From JBFWNG01 sp050251195 (lineage in GTDB: Bacteria; Bdellovibrionota_B; Oligoflexia; Oligoflexales; Oligoflexaceae), in contig JBFWNG010000002.1 in assembly GCA_050251195.1 (NCBI GenBank), positions 248,001-312,000 of the forward strand: a DNA stretch of 64,000 bases, given 5' to 3'. The notes under the pieces were generated by a model. The model saw nothing but the letters and a program-made list of their open reading frames with translations. It did not search any database and was not told the origin of the DNA. The number at the start of each line of letters is the position of its first letter. Position 1 is the stretch's first letter. Positions 33,319 through 42,988 of the stretch are shown one piece after another. A program made the position numbers and the translations under genes.

Positions 33319-34503
33319 CTATCCTGCTTGTTTGTTTGCATTTAAATTAGCTTTGCACGCGGCGCGAATTTTAGTCGCCTTCTCAAGTGTGCCCCCGTAT
33401 TCCAGTTCGCATCGATCAATATAGGCTAGCGCTTGCGTGAAGTCGGCCATTCGATAGCAAGCTAACGCCGCGTTCAGGCTTACTTTATATCTCAATTCTC
33501 TTTTCACAATTTTGTGCGCTTTTTGATACAGGGCAAGAGCGCTCTTTCCTTTGTTCGCTTGCGAAAGCTTTATGCCCATTTCATTCAATTTGGTAGCAAA
33601 GAAGGGTCCCACTTCGCTAAGTTTGCTCAAAAGTTTGAAAGCATCGTTCGCTTTGCCTTGAGCTAAAAGAAGATGAGCTTCTGCTTCGTACACTTTTGGA
33701 TTCTCCGCTCCCAAACTTCGGGCTTCGCCCAGCAGTTTTTCTGCAGTTGTATAATCACCCTTTTCCGAGTATGCCGCGGCCAGGATTGCCTTGCGTTCGA
33801 CATCCTTCGGATTCGACTTTTCGAGATTCTCAAGGACGTCGATGGCTTCCTGGATCTTGCCAATGACAAGAAACGTTTCGCCAAGCTTCGAAGCGGCTGG
33901 ACGAAAGAGACCATTGAGGCTTGATGACTTTTGGTATGATTCGATGGCTTGGCCAAAGTTGCCGATCGATTGCATTGCGTCGCCGATTGCATAGGCCGCA
34001 AGGTGATTGAGTTGACGATAGTCTTCTATGTTTTTCGCCGCTTGGTTGATCGCTGCTTGGTCGCCTCTTTCGAGGTTTTGATAGAGTGTGACTACCTTGG
34101 ACTCCAAAGATTCGTTGTCACTTAGGACCGTGGCAACATCGTCGACCATTCGACATGCTTCCGTTGCCCAATCCTCCATCGCGACAAGATTCTCAATGCC
34201 GAATTCAAATAAAGCAGCAAGAAAATCCGGCTGCGGGTTGGAGCAAACGACGGCCATGAAGCTGCTCAAGTTTCCTATTTTTTTGCGGAACGCTTCAATG
34301 ATGGGTGCAATCGTGGGGGCTTGTGTTGCTTGATTCATAAAGAAAATGAGCGACGCAACGTTGCCGGCCTCGATAAGTAATTCAGCCTCTGACGGCGACG
34401 CATATTGCACCGTGAGTCCAAACTTTAGACCTGCGATTTGATCCTTCCAGGTTTGCACGAGTCCGCTTTGGTCGACGTCGACGAGCAGACATACCCACTT
34501 CAT
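33319..34503 (-). CDS. Receiver-like domain fused to TPR repeats
   Basis: A 394-residue cytoplasmic protein. The first 125 residues look like a receiver fold (WVCLLVDVDQ, then SLIFFMNQ and FMAVVCSN) but without the phospho-acceptor Asp. From about 160 there are tandem TPR helices, for example AYAIGDAMQSIGNFGQAIESY, AILAAAYSEKGDYTTAEKLL and ALACYRMADFTQALAYI. TPRs bind protein partners. The gene is first in a two-gene operon with the two-receiver protein, nine bases apart, so the two likely act in one complex. Confidence 0.82.
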   Translation of the reverse strand: MKWVCLLVDVDQSGLVQTWKDQIAGLKFGLTVQYASPSEAELLIEAGNVASLIFFMNQATQAPTIAPIIEAFRKKIGNLSSFMAVVCSNPQPDFLAALFEFGIENLVAMEDWATEACRMVDDVATVLSDNESLESKVVTLYQNLERGDQAAINQAAKNIEDYRQLNHLAAYAIGDAMQSIGNFGQAIESYQKSSSLNGLFRPAASKLGETFLVIGKIQEAIDVLENLEKSNPKDVERKAILAAAYSEKGDYTTAEKLLGEARSLGAENPKVYEAEAHLLLAQGKANDAFKLLSKLSEVGPFFATKLNEMGIKLSQANKGKSALALYQKAHKIVKRELRYKVSLNAALACYRMADFTQALAYIDRCELEYGGTLEKATKIRAACKANLNANKQAG

Positions 34504-34642
34504 TTCTTACCCCAAAACCATTTAACAGAGGAAAACCGTTTGTCATTAATCGGACATGAAAGCCGGACTGTTTAGTAATTTTTTAGTAAATGTAGGAATT
34601 ACCGTACGTTAGAGGTTGAGATTGGCAGATAAATTAGGAGTT

Positions 34643-35593
34643 TCAGTGTTTTACGACTTTCCTGACATAGAGCTGAGCGCCTGTTTGATCGTGAAAACTA
34701 AAGGCCATCTCTAATTTTGAAACCTCTAAGATGAGAAAGCCGTGTTGGGACGAGTTATACAAAGTGGAGGGCGAAGATTTGCTGGCGTAGATGTTGGCGC
34801 CCCCGCCTCCCGAGACGAATTGTTCGCTTCTGCAATTTGCCAGAGTATAGTGTTCGAGGTGGTGGGCGTGGCCGGCGAGATAAGCATCAGTGTTTTTGCA
34901 AAGGAACGGTTTTAGAAACGTGTCTGAGAGATAGTCTCGCGGCGTTAGGTTCTCCGTGTACTTTTCACTTGCGGTAGGTCCGAGGGGATGGTGGCCTATC
35001 GCGATGACCCAGTCGAATGCTTTGTTGTCCTTAACTGTTTCATACAAGAAATCCAGTAAACACAGTCGATCTGAGAAGCAGAAGTCGATGACGTTCGTAT
35101 CCGTCGCGATAACCTTTAGGAGCGATGCAAACTCTGCCTCATAGAAGCGATTGGGCATGATCCAGCGCTTTTTCTCCTTAGACATTTGTATTTGGGCTTC
35201 AACGTTGCCCTTATAATCATGATTGCCGAGGACCGCAATGATGGGCACGCCTTTTAAACACTCCGTGCCATATGGAGTCCAGACAGCCTTTTGCCAGAGG
35301 GGGTCTTTAGTGGATTGAACGCCAGCTTGGTAAAAGTTATCGCCAAGCATAAGGATTGCGGTGAGGGGATTTTGCTGACAATATTTCTCCGCAGCTTCTG
35401 CGACGGTGTATTGGCTCGTTCCTCCTGTTCCGGTGTCGCCAAGAACGAGAAAATGAAGCGTCGCTGCTTGAGGAGAAAACTTTACTTGCGTGGTGGCATC
35501 CCAATTGCGAGGAGCGGCAAAGAACCAGGATACAATTGCCGTAACTATCAAAAAAGAGATCGTAGCGAGGATCTTTATTTTTTTTGTCAGCAT
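34643..35593 (-). CDS. Calcineurin-like metallophosphoesterase, purple-acid-phosphatase type
   Basis: A 316-residue protein with an N-terminal signal or anchor (ILATISFLIVTAIVSWFFAA), so it probably acts in the periplasm. The dinuclear metal motifs are all present in order: GDTGTGG, GDNFYQAGV, GNHDY, GHHPLG and GHAHHLEH. G-D-N-F-Y with G-H-A-H-H is typical of tartrate-resistant (purple) acid phosphatases. It follows the aldolase gene across a hairpin and may be separately expressed. The substrate is unknown. Confidence 0.92.
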   Translation of the reverse strand: MLTKKIKILATISFLIVTAIVSWFFAAPRNWDATTQVKFSPQAATLHFLVLGDTGTGGTSQYTVAEAAEKYCQQNPLTAILMLGDNFYQAGVQSTKDPLWQKAVWTPYGTECLKGVPIIAVLGNHDYKGNVEAQIQMSKEKKRWIMPNRFYEAEFASLLKVIATDTNVIDFCFSDRLCLLDFLYETVKDNKAFDWVIAIGHHPLGPTASEKYTENLTPRDYLSDTFLKPFLCKNTDAYLAGHAHHLEHYTLANCRSEQFVSGGGGANIYASKSSPSTLYNSSQHGFLILEVSKLEMAFSFHDQTGAQLYVRKVVKH

Positions 35594-35604
35594 AGTGAGA
35601 GAAA

Positions 35605-35622
35605 CGCCGCCGAGCGGCGGCG
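35605..35622 (-). terminator. Probable weak terminator after fba
   Basis: CGCCGCC (35605-35611) pairs with GGCGGCG (35616-35622) around GAGC, a very stable 7-bp stem. On the minus strand it is followed by TTTCTC, so the U-run is short. It lies ten bases beyond the aldolase stop and before the phosphatase gene. Confidence 0.5.
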
Positions 35623-35631
35623 CTGTTCCTA

Positions 35632-36669
35632 TTATACGTAGATCTTGGCCATTTCTTGCAGGCTAACTTGGCGAATCTTTGAAGCCCAGCCAGCCTGACC
35701 AAACTGAATCATCCGCTCTTTAACAACGTTCTTCATCGCTTCGCGAGCAGGCTTGAGGTAGGAACGGGGATCGAATTCCTCAGGTTTCTCCGAAAAAACC
35801 TTTCGAATCGCTGCGGTGATAGCGAGGCGGTTGTCCGTATCGACATTTATTTTTCGGACGCCGTACTTAATGCCTTCTTGTATTTCAGAAACAGGAACGC
35901 CCCATGTTTGTTTTAATTTGCCGCCGTATTTGTTGACGAGATCTTGAAGATCTTGCGGAACAGATGAAGAACCGTGCATAACCAAGTGCGTGTTTGGCAA
36001 TTTGGCGTGGATTTCTTTGACACGATCCATCGCTAAAATTTTGCCGTCCGGCTTACGGCTGAATTTGTAAGCGCCGTGGCTGGTGCCGATCGCTATGGCC
36101 AAAGCGTCGACTTTCGTGAGTTCGACGAACCTTACGGCTTCTTCTGCCGACGTCAACAATTCGTCATGACTCAGCGTTCCTTCAAAACCGTGGCCGTCCT
36201 CTTTGTCACCCTTGCCTGTCTCCAGGCTGCCAAGGCAACCTAGTTCTCCTTCAACGGAGACGCCGAAAGCATGAGCCACATCGACAACTCGTCGAGTGAC
36301 GGCGACGTTATATTCAAAATCAGCAGGTGTCTTTGCATCTTCTTTGAGAGAGCCGTCCATCATGACGGAGGTAAATCCGTTCTTGATGGCTGAGAAGCAA
36401 GTCTCTGGGCCGTTGCCATGGTCTTGGTGCATCACGACAGGAATTTGCGGGTAGAGTTCCACGGCGGCTTCCATAAGACCGACAAGATAGCGGTCTTGAG
36501 AGTAAGAGCGAGCTCCACGAGAAGCTTGAATGATAACTGGACTGTCCGTCTCTTTGGCGGCTTCCATAATAGATTGAATTTGTTCCATGTTGTTGACGTT
36601 AAATGCACCAACGCCGTAGTTGTTTTCCGCTGCGTGGTCGAGGAGCGCCCTTAAGGGGATAAGTGCCAT
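35632..36669 (-). CDS. fba: Class II fructose-bisphosphate aldolase
   Basis: This zinc enzyme interconverts fructose 1,6-bisphosphate and two triose phosphates in glycolysis and gluconeogenesis. The 345-residue protein has the metal and substrate motifs VVMHQDHGNGPETC, SVMMDGSLKEDA, GVSVEGELGCLGSLETG, AIGTSHGAYKF, MHGSSSVPQ and KINVDTDNRLA. The inserted GKGDKEDGHGFEG loop and overall length match the Calvin-cycle-like subtype (CbbA/FbaA). It stands between the pilin terminator and a short terminator. Assignment is firm. Confidence 0.96.
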   Translation of the reverse strand: MALIPLRALLDHAAENNYGVGAFNVNNMEQIQSIMEAAKETDSPVIIQASRGARSYSQDRYLVGLMEAAVELYPQIPVVMHQDHGNGPETCFSAIKNGFTSVMMDGSLKEDAKTPADFEYNVAVTRRVVDVAHAFGVSVEGELGCLGSLETGKGDKEDGHGFEGTLSHDELLTSAEEAVRFVELTKVDALAIAIGTSHGAYKFSRKPDGKILAMDRVKEIHAKLPNTHLVMHGSSSVPQDLQDLVNKYGGKLKQTWGVPVSEIQEGIKYGVRKINVDTDNRLAITAAIRKVFSEKPEEFDPRSYLKPAREAMKNVVKERMIQFGQAGWASKIRQVSLQEMAKIYV

Positions 36670-36756
36670 GTCGCCTGCCTTTCACAAAGTTAACAATAAA
36701 AACAAGCTCCTTATACCCTTAGCTCGGTTGAATGACAAGGTTGCGATGGGGAGAAA

Positions 36757-36785
36757 TGAAAAAAGGCGGCCCTTTGGGTCGCCTT
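36757..36785 (-). terminator. Rho-independent terminator of the pilin gene
   Basis: On the minus strand AAGGCGACCC pairs with GGGCCGCCTT around a three-base loop with one internal mismatch, followed by a U-run. It starts 33 bases after the pilin stop codon. Confidence 0.85.
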
Positions 36786-36817
36786 GGTAGTTCTTCTCAA
36801 CTCGAATAATAATCGGC

Positions 36818-37315
36818 TTAGCAACTTGCTTTGGTGGAGGTCGTTCCCACTTTGACCGGACCGTCGGATTTCCGGCTTTCGTCCATCCAAAATTCGTGCG
36901 CTTCTTTGCCTGGACAAACCAAGTTTGCCGCTGCGGCGCCGGTTCGGCCGAACGCTGTAAATAAATCTGTCGGAGAAGTGGAAGTCGCTGAATAACCGTA
37001 GCGTGGAACAACGTTATTGCAAGGGGAGATTTCGAATCCAATAGTACCCGCATTGGCAGGTGGGGTGCATTGAGCCGTTCCGTCCGAATTGCGGCCGTAT
37101 ATCGAAAACGGCATATATTGGTTGGTGTCGAGGTGATACGACTCTTGTAAAGTATAGATATGGTTAAGCATGTTTTTAGCTTCCGCCATTCTTGCCTTGG
37201 CTTGGAATTGTTGAAAGCGAGGTACTGCAAGCGTGGCGAGGAGACCTATAATCCCTACGACGATCATTAGCTCGACTAAGCTAAAGCCGTCCTGTTTGTT
37301 GAAGATTTTCCCCAT
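36818..37315 (-). CDS. pilA: Type IVa pilin-like major pilin
   Basis: The 165-residue prepilin has a short basic leader and the processing site DG/FSLVELMIVVG, with Glu at mature position 5. A hydrophobic helix and AVPRFQQFQAKARMAEAK follow. The C-terminal domain has cysteines (QCTPP, SPCNN, LVCPG, KASC) able to form the pilin disulfide loop. GGGGG precedes the ATG. It is monocistronic with its own terminator, as expected for a major pilin; no assembly genes are adjacent. Type IV pili drive twitching, and prey entry in Bdellovibrio. Confidence 0.93.
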   Translation of the reverse strand: MGKIFNKQDGFSLVELMIVVGIIGLLATLAVPRFQQFQAKARMAEAKNMLNHIYTLQESYHLDTNQYMPFSIYGRNSDGTAQCTPPANAGTIGFEISPCNNVVPRYGYSATSTSPTDLFTAFGRTGAAAANLVCPGKEAHEFWMDESRKSDGPVKVGTTSTKASC

Positions 37316-37445
37316 TTGATGACCCCCAAAGAAACGAGTAGTTGAACTTTAAATTCGATCGGCTTTTCTAGGCCCGACCTTGAGATAAAGTATTACTCGT
37401 TATTAAAGTAGCAGTATTTTCAATGTGTTACGCTGAGATTCGCAG

Positions 37446-39413
37446 TCACCAGTTTTGATCGAGATTTTTTGTTAGGGTAGGAAACCGGAACCACGACCTG
37501 GGGTCCAGGTTGAATTCGTCGACGTGAAAACCCATCGCAAATTTCTCTCTCTTCCATTGATTGGCGGCGAACAATTTGAAAAATTTGGCGACGTAGTTTC
37601 TCAATGTCGGTTCGGGAATGTTTGGGTATTCTTTACTCAGGAGGTTAACAATGTCTTCTCGACCCTGTTTTTCGAAAACAAACAGGCGTTCGATCGTCGA
37701 TAATACTTTATAGGGCATTAGATCGGCTTCGTCTGTTTGCTGCGCATCTAGCGGCTTCAATTCCGCGCTAGGAGACAGTTGGTTGACGTTCGCTAGGGTT
37801 TTCAAAGCACCCAATCCCCATTTTGTTTGTTTTTCCGCCCAGGCCAGCCATTTTTGAAGAAACGCTTTGTCTATTCCAGCAAGCGGCGCAATACCTCCAG
37901 CGGTGTCGCCGTCCATCGTTGCATACCCTACAGCGATCTCACTCCGGTTACTCGTGGTAATAAGAATATGTCTTCTCAAGTTGGCCAGCATCCAGGCCAT
38001 GGGTGCTCTCGCGCGAGCCTGAATATTTTGCAAAACGAGATCATCCTTTGCCCACGTGAAGGGTCTTTTTTCCATATCTTCGGCGAGAGCTCTATATTGA
38101 TCCACTATTCCTTGAATGGACACCAAATGAAAATCAGCGTTTAACTCCAAGGCGAGGGACTGTGCCGCGTCCAGGGTCTGTTCGCTGTTTTGCTCGGTAT
38201 CCAAATAGATGACGCTGAGCAAACTCCTGATGTGTTCCCTTACCTCTTTGGATTTGGTTTGCGGGACACTAGGCAATTTTTTTGCGTACTCTGCAACACC
38301 CAACTCTTGGATCGTTATGGCCACCATCTGAGCCACGAGGACGGCACAGCAGCTTGAATCAACCCCGCCACTTAATGCAACCGAGTAGCCAAGACTTCCC
38401 GTCTTTCGCAAATAGTCGAAGAGGGCCAACGTTTGCGCCAGCAAAAATTCCTCGTTGTAAGAGAGGTCTTGATAGTTTGAGTCGGATTTTAGAGGTTTTT
38501 TCGTTGCGCCCGATCCGCGCGGAGGAGTTGACTCGGTAGCGAGCGAGTTAGCGATGCTGTCGTAGTTCTTGCTCTTATCGATGAAATCGGGATTGTTGCG
38601 TATTTTCTTATGACGGGTATCTTTAAGGTCCCAGTCATATGTTGTGAGCAACCAGTCCTTAAAGCTAAACCTCTGACCCAAGGCAACGACGGTACCATTG
38701 TGGCCAATGATAGTTCCACCGTCGTAAATAGTTCTGCCATTTTCGGTTCCAAGCAGATTGGTGTGTACGTAGCAGGCTTGATACGTCCGACTATGATCCT
38801 TCACAATGGTGCGCCGGGTATCAAATTTTCCTCTGCCGAAGTGGCTGGCGCTCGGATTGAGAACGATATCGGCGTCCAGCGTGTTCCACAGCGATTGGCT
38901 TGGCATCCGTTGCCAAGCTTCTTCACAGGTTTCCACGGCAATCTTCAATGAACCGATTTGATAACATATGTCGCCGAATTTAGTAGGCGACCCAAGAAAG
39001 GTTATTGTTGCTACCTGATCAAAGGGCCACGGCCGAAACCACCGAGACTCGTAATGCACGCCTTCATTGGGCAGAACTTTTTTGGGACTAATGCCGACTA
39101 CAGAGCCATTGTGAACAATGACGGTCGAGTTATACATTTTGTTTTCAAACAGCACAGGGCAACCGACGGAGATTGTAATGCCCGCCGTAAGAGGAAGAAT
39201 TTGACCGACGACAAATTGAGCCTTTTCGGCGACGCGGATACTATGGAACATATCTTCGCAATTATAGCCGGTGATGCAGAGCTCCGGTAAGCATAATAGA
39301 TCGACGTCTTGTTCCTTGGCGGCGGCTATACACCCTGCGATCCGAGAAAAGTTTCCCGACCAATCGAGCGGAGTTTGATTTACCGTTGCACCGGCAATCC
39401 TGACAATGGTCAT
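37446..39413 (-). CDS. nadE: Glutamine-dependent NAD(+) synthetase
   Basis: It amidates nicotinic acid adenine dinucleotide to NAD using glutamine. The 655-residue protein has an N-terminal nitrilase-type amidase domain: glutamate in LLCLPELCITGYNCED, lysine in ISPKKVLPNEG and cysteine in IAVETCEEAWQR. The C-terminal synthetase domain has the ATP P-loop SGGVDSS near residue 347 and TTSNRSEIAVGYATMDGD. It lies six bases after the argS stop, so the two are probably cotranscribed. Confidence 0.95.
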   Translation of the reverse strand: MTIVRIAGATVNQTPLDWSGNFSRIAGCIAAAKEQDVDLLCLPELCITGYNCEDMFHSIRVAEKAQFVVGQILPLTAGITISVGCPVLFENKMYNSTVIVHNGSVVGISPKKVLPNEGVHYESRWFRPWPFDQVATITFLGSPTKFGDICYQIGSLKIAVETCEEAWQRMPSQSLWNTLDADIVLNPSASHFGRGKFDTRRTIVKDHSRTYQACYVHTNLLGTENGRTIYDGGTIIGHNGTVVALGQRFSFKDWLLTTYDWDLKDTRHKKIRNNPDFIDKSKNYDSIANSLATESTPPRGSGATKKPLKSDSNYQDLSYNEEFLLAQTLALFDYLRKTGSLGYSVALSGGVDSSCCAVLVAQMVAITIQELGVAEYAKKLPSVPQTKSKEVREHIRSLLSVIYLDTEQNSEQTLDAAQSLALELNADFHLVSIQGIVDQYRALAEDMEKRPFTWAKDDLVLQNIQARARAPMAWMLANLRRHILITTSNRSEIAVGYATMDGDTAGGIAPLAGIDKAFLQKWLAWAEKQTKWGLGALKTLANVNQLSPSAELKPLDAQQTDEADLMPYKVLSTIERLFVFEKQGREDIVNLLSKEYPNIPEPTLRNYVAKFFKLFAANQWKREKFAMGFHVDEFNLDPRSWFRFPTLTKNLDQNW

Positions 39414-39419
39414 AGCAGC

Positions 39420-41198
39420 CTACATCCTTTTCGGCGGTTCAAAACCTAACAACGATATGCCTTGGAACAAGAGAGAACCAAAAGCCTGAATAAGGGCCAG
39501 CCGTGCCGACCGAAGGTCATCCGTTTCTGCTTTGAGAATAGGAACGTTCTTGTGAAGCCTATTAAAGCTCTTGCACAGGTCAAACAAGTAGTGTGCGAGC
39601 ACGCTTGGTTTGTTGTTCTGACACGCTTGCCATACAACGTCGTTGAACGTGTACATTTGCTTCAGCAAATCCGCCTCTTCTTGTTCCTTAAGTGCTTCCA
39701 GATTTTTTAGTGCTGGCGTCCAATCGTTTTCCTTTCCTTTGGACAAAATCGATTGGGAGCGCGCATAGCTATACATGAGATAAGGACCAGTGCATCCGTC
39801 GAAACTCAGCCAATCTTGAATCTTGAAAATAATTTCCTTGTTGGGATCAGAGAAGATCATTCCAAATTTAATAGCGCCAACACAAAGCTTCCTCCTCACG
39901 TCGGCGATTTCTTCGGCGGACCAACTGTCCTTATATTTCTCAAGCTGCTTCTGAAGCTCATCCTCCAGGCTTTGCTTCAATTTATAAAAGGTGACAACGT
40001 TACCTTTACGAGAAGACATTTTGCCTTCTTCTAACATGACGAGCGCGTAACTTAGATGGTAACAGTTAGTCGCCTGCGGAAAGCCCATGAGCTCGAGAGC
40101 CTTGAACACCTGTTTGAAATGAAGGTTTTGTTCTGAAGCCACGACATAGATAGACTTGTCGATCTTGAAGTCGCGAAATTTCCGCCGAGCGAGGGCAAGA
40201 TCTTTGGTGGCATAAAGCGTGTTGCCGTCTCGTTTGCGAAAGATGGCAAAACCCGCTTTGTACGCTTTCAAGTCCATGCCTATAGCGCCATCGGACTCGA
40301 TAAAGACGCCCTTGGAAAGATATTCGTCGACGATCTCTTGGCTCTCCTCCGAGACTTCTGACTCGAAGAAATAATGGTCGAATTTTGAACCAAGCCAATC
40401 ATATATTTCATAGAAAATATCCATCGACCAGGACTTCGTCTCGAGCCAGAGGTCGTAAAATCTTCCCGATTTTTTTTCGATCTCTTTGAGAACTCCCGCG
40501 ATTTCTTCCTGGTAGGACGGCAGGTCGGAAGGGCTGGCGTCCTCGAGAAGATTGGAGGACTCCATATACATGTCGCCCAGCCAAGATCCTCTGCCTTGGG
40601 CAGGAGCCTTCTTGTTGAACTTTGTCAGATACCAAAGACATTTCGCGACGTGGGCGCCTTCGTCTCCGATGTAGTTCGCCGCCGTCACGTCATATCCGCA
40701 ATAACGGTAAAGTCGCACGAGGCTGTCTCCCAGGGCAACGTTGCGCATATGACCCACGTGAAAGTCTTTGTGGGTGTTGGGTTGGGAGTACTCGATCATC
40801 ACGCGCTTTTCGCGTTTTGGTATTTGGACGAGCGACCCAAAGAGCTTCTTTTCCAAAATCTGGGGAATAAGATATTGCGCTAATGCCTCAGGCTTGAGCG
40901 CGAAGTTAAGAAAAGGTCCGGTAGCCGTGCTTTGCTTCACCCAATGAAGCTGGCCAGAATTGCATTTTGCGGAAAGGAGGGCTGAAAGGTCCATGGGAGA
41001 TTTTTTCGCTAACTTTGCGATGATAAAACAAGGCAGCGCGATATCGCCGTGCGAAGTGTCTTTAGGTTGCTCGAGCAGGGCGACGATGTTGGTCGCTTCT
41101 AATTGTTCCGTGATCCCCATCTCTTGGAGAGAGCCGAGGATAAAGCCGGCAATCTCTTCTTTGATTGGATCTGAGGGGGCGGCTTTGTCCAGTTTCAT
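39420..41198 (-). CDS. argS: Arginyl-tRNA synthetase
   Basis: A class I synthetase of 592 residues. The N-terminal additional domain is followed by the HIGH motif as HVGH in NTHKDFHVGHMRNVALGD near residue 147. The KMSKS-equivalent loop reads MSSRKGN near residue 393, and the C-terminal anticodon domain has the D-A-L-R-like pattern. CTGPYLMYSYAR is characteristic of ArgS. It is upstream of nadE and divergent from the ComM gene. Confidence 0.95.
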   Translation of the reverse strand: MKLDKAAPSDPIKEEIAGFILGSLQEMGITEQLEATNIVALLEQPKDTSHGDIALPCFIIAKLAKKSPMDLSALLSAKCNSGQLHWVKQSTATGPFLNFALKPEALAQYLIPQILEKKLFGSLVQIPKREKRVMIEYSQPNTHKDFHVGHMRNVALGDSLVRLYRYCGYDVTAANYIGDEGAHVAKCLWYLTKFNKKAPAQGRGSWLGDMYMESSNLLEDASPSDLPSYQEEIAGVLKEIEKKSGRFYDLWLETKSWSMDIFYEIYDWLGSKFDHYFFESEVSEESQEIVDEYLSKGVFIESDGAIGMDLKAYKAGFAIFRKRDGNTLYATKDLALARRKFRDFKIDKSIYVVASEQNLHFKQVFKALELMGFPQATNCYHLSYALVMLEEGKMSSRKGNVVTFYKLKQSLEDELQKQLEKYKDSWSAEEIADVRRKLCVGAIKFGMIFSDPNKEIIFKIQDWLSFDGCTGPYLMYSYARSQSILSKGKENDWTPALKNLEALKEQEEADLLKQMYTFNDVVWQACQNNKPSVLAHYLFDLCKSFNRLHKNVPILKAETDDLRSARLALIQAFGSLLFQGISLLGFEPPKRM

Positions 41199-41308
41199 AA
41201 TAATGGGTCCCGTAAATGCCTTTTCTTACGAAAAGATCGATGTCGTTGGAGTTTTGTCCGCGGGTCAACTAAGTTCCTTCCCAGTAACGTATTATTATAA
41301 GAAACTCA

Positions 41309-42889
41309 ATGAATACTAAAGTTAAATCCGCAATTTGTGACGCTTTGAGGGTCAAAATCGTTGAGGTGGAAGCCGCGATGACGCGCGGTTTCGCCGGGAT
41401 GCAATTGATCGGGAACGCTTCGCCAGTCTGCAATGACGGCCGAGAACGCGTGAAGTCCGCGTTAGAAACGGCGGGAGTCAGGCTTCCCAACCAGAAATTG
41501 GTTGTCAGCTTGGCGCCCGGAGATGAAAAAAAAGAGGGCAGTCACTGGGACCTTGCCATCGCCGTATCCGTTGCTCTCGCCTGCGTCCAGGATAAGGCGC
41601 CCGTTGTTGCTTGGGACCAATGGTTGTTCGCAGCCGAGCTCGGCCTTCACGGGGATCTAAAAGCGGTGAGGAATGTCGTGCCGCTAGCCATAAGCGTCCT
41701 TGGGCATCGACTCAGAGGTATTGTTATTGCGGAGAAAAATCTAGCAGAGATAAATGCTCTCTTGGCGTGCGAGTACGACTCGTTACGAGGATTAAAGGTC
41801 ATTGCCTTCGAGACCTTGAGGCAGGTACTCGACTGGATATACCACGATAGGTGGCCTCCTCGTCCTCATTTGCGGGGAGCGACATTTGGGGAACCCGCGG
41901 CCAACGTCAAGCAATTCGACGATATGATATTGACGCCACACCAAGAATTAGCTGCATTGTGCTGTGCGGCGGGAGGTCACAACGTTCTCACCGTCGGACC
42001 TCCCGGGACCGGCAAGTCAATGTTCGCGGAACGGCTGGTGAGCATAATTCCGCGGATGGAAAAGGACCTCCACTTGGAAGCCCTCCAGATTCATAGCGCA
42101 TTCACGCATAATGTCTCGAAGCTGCTGCTAGCAGGCGTGCCTCCGTTCCGTTCGCCCCATCACAGTTCGAGTTCGGTGGCGCTCATCGGCGGAGGACAGG
42201 AGCCGGGCGAGGTTTCTTTGGCACACGGCGGAGTTCTGTTTCTTGATGAATTCACAGAATTTCGGCGAGATTTCCTCGAGTCGCTGAGGGTCCCGCTGGA
42301 GACGGGCGAAGTTGCCGTTAGCAGGCTCAAGAACAAGGCCAAATGGCGGTGCAAAGTCATTCTCATTGCCGCATGCAACCCTTGTCCGTGCGGTTGGTCA
42401 GGAAGTTCGCGCAGAATGTGCAACTGTCCGACGCAACGAGTTTTAGCTTATCAAAGTAAGATTTCAGGTCCCGTCATGGATCGCATCGACATCAAACTCG
42501 CTTTTAACGAAGTCACCGAACTCGTCAGCAACTTTTTCGAAACGCTCAAAACCTCCAAGGGCAACAAGACAGCCACCATGTTGCAAAAGGTCATGGCGGC
42601 GCGGGACCTCGCGCAAAAGCGCAACGCAAAGTTCTCCGTCAACTTCAACCGCGACATCCCTGTCGCCCACCTGCAAGAATCCTCAGGGTTATCCGAAGCG
42701 GCATTTTCGGATCTCATCAAACAGTTCGACAAAGAATCAATCTCCCAACGCGCCATGGTAAGATCTCTGCGCGTTGCTCGCACCCTTGCCGATCTCGAAA
42801 ACCGAACCGCCGTCTCCGACGAAGACCTCTCCACCGCTATCGGATGGCAACGGCGAGTGTTCGGGAGTGAACTATGGCCCGGAAAGTGA
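41309..42889 (+). CDS. comM: YifB/ComM-family AAA ATPase
   Basis: A 526-residue Mg-chelatase-like AAA+ protein; ComM is a branch-migration helicase aiding natural transformation in other bacteria. The N-terminal Lon-like domain has VEVEAAMTRGFAGMQLIGNA and LAPGDEKKEGSHWDLAIAV. The AAA core has Walker A GPPGTGKSM near residue 229, FRSPHHSSSSVALIGGG and Walker B GVLFLDEFTEF. The zinc-finger-like CNPCPCGW and the C-terminal Mg-chelatase domain are intact. It stands alone downstream of a divergent promoter region shared with argS. Confidence 0.93.
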   Translation: MNTKVKSAICDALRVKIVEVEAAMTRGFAGMQLIGNASPVCNDGRERVKSALETAGVRLPNQKLVVSLAPGDEKKEGSHWDLAIAVSVALACVQDKAPVVAWDQWLFAAELGLHGDLKAVRNVVPLAISVLGHRLRGIVIAEKNLAEINALLACEYDSLRGLKVIAFETLRQVLDWIYHDRWPPRPHLRGATFGEPAANVKQFDDMILTPHQELAALCCAAGGHNVLTVGPPGTGKSMFAERLVSIIPRMEKDLHLEALQIHSAFTHNVSKLLLAGVPPFRSPHHSSSSVALIGGGQEPGEVSLAHGGVLFLDEFTEFRRDFLESLRVPLETGEVAVSRLKNKAKWRCKVILIAACNPCPCGWSGSSRRMCNCPTQRVLAYQSKISGPVMDRIDIKLAFNEVTELVSNFFETLKTSKGNKTATMLQKVMAARDLAQKRNAKFSVNFNRDIPVAHLQESSGLSEAAFSDLIKQFDKESISQRAMVRSLRVARTLADLENRTAVSDEDLSTAIGWQRRVFGSELWPGK

Positions 42890-42962
42890 CCGGTAGAGTT
42901 GGTTTGTCGGGCGGCTGGTGAGCAACTAAAAGTTTCTTTGACGAAACGAAGGGAAGAGGCTT

Positions 42963-42988
42963 GAAAACCTGCTCCGGGGCAGGTTTTC
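42963..42988. repeat. Palindromic hairpin, copy 2 of a shared motif
   Basis: GAAAACCTGC pairs perfectly with GCAGGTTTTC around TCCGGG. Its centre CCTGCTCCGGGGCAGG is one base from the same 16-bp palindrome approached by the copy at 14010-14025. It lies 73 bases after the comM stop and could also act as a weak terminator, since the stem ends in TTTTC. Confidence 0.5.
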
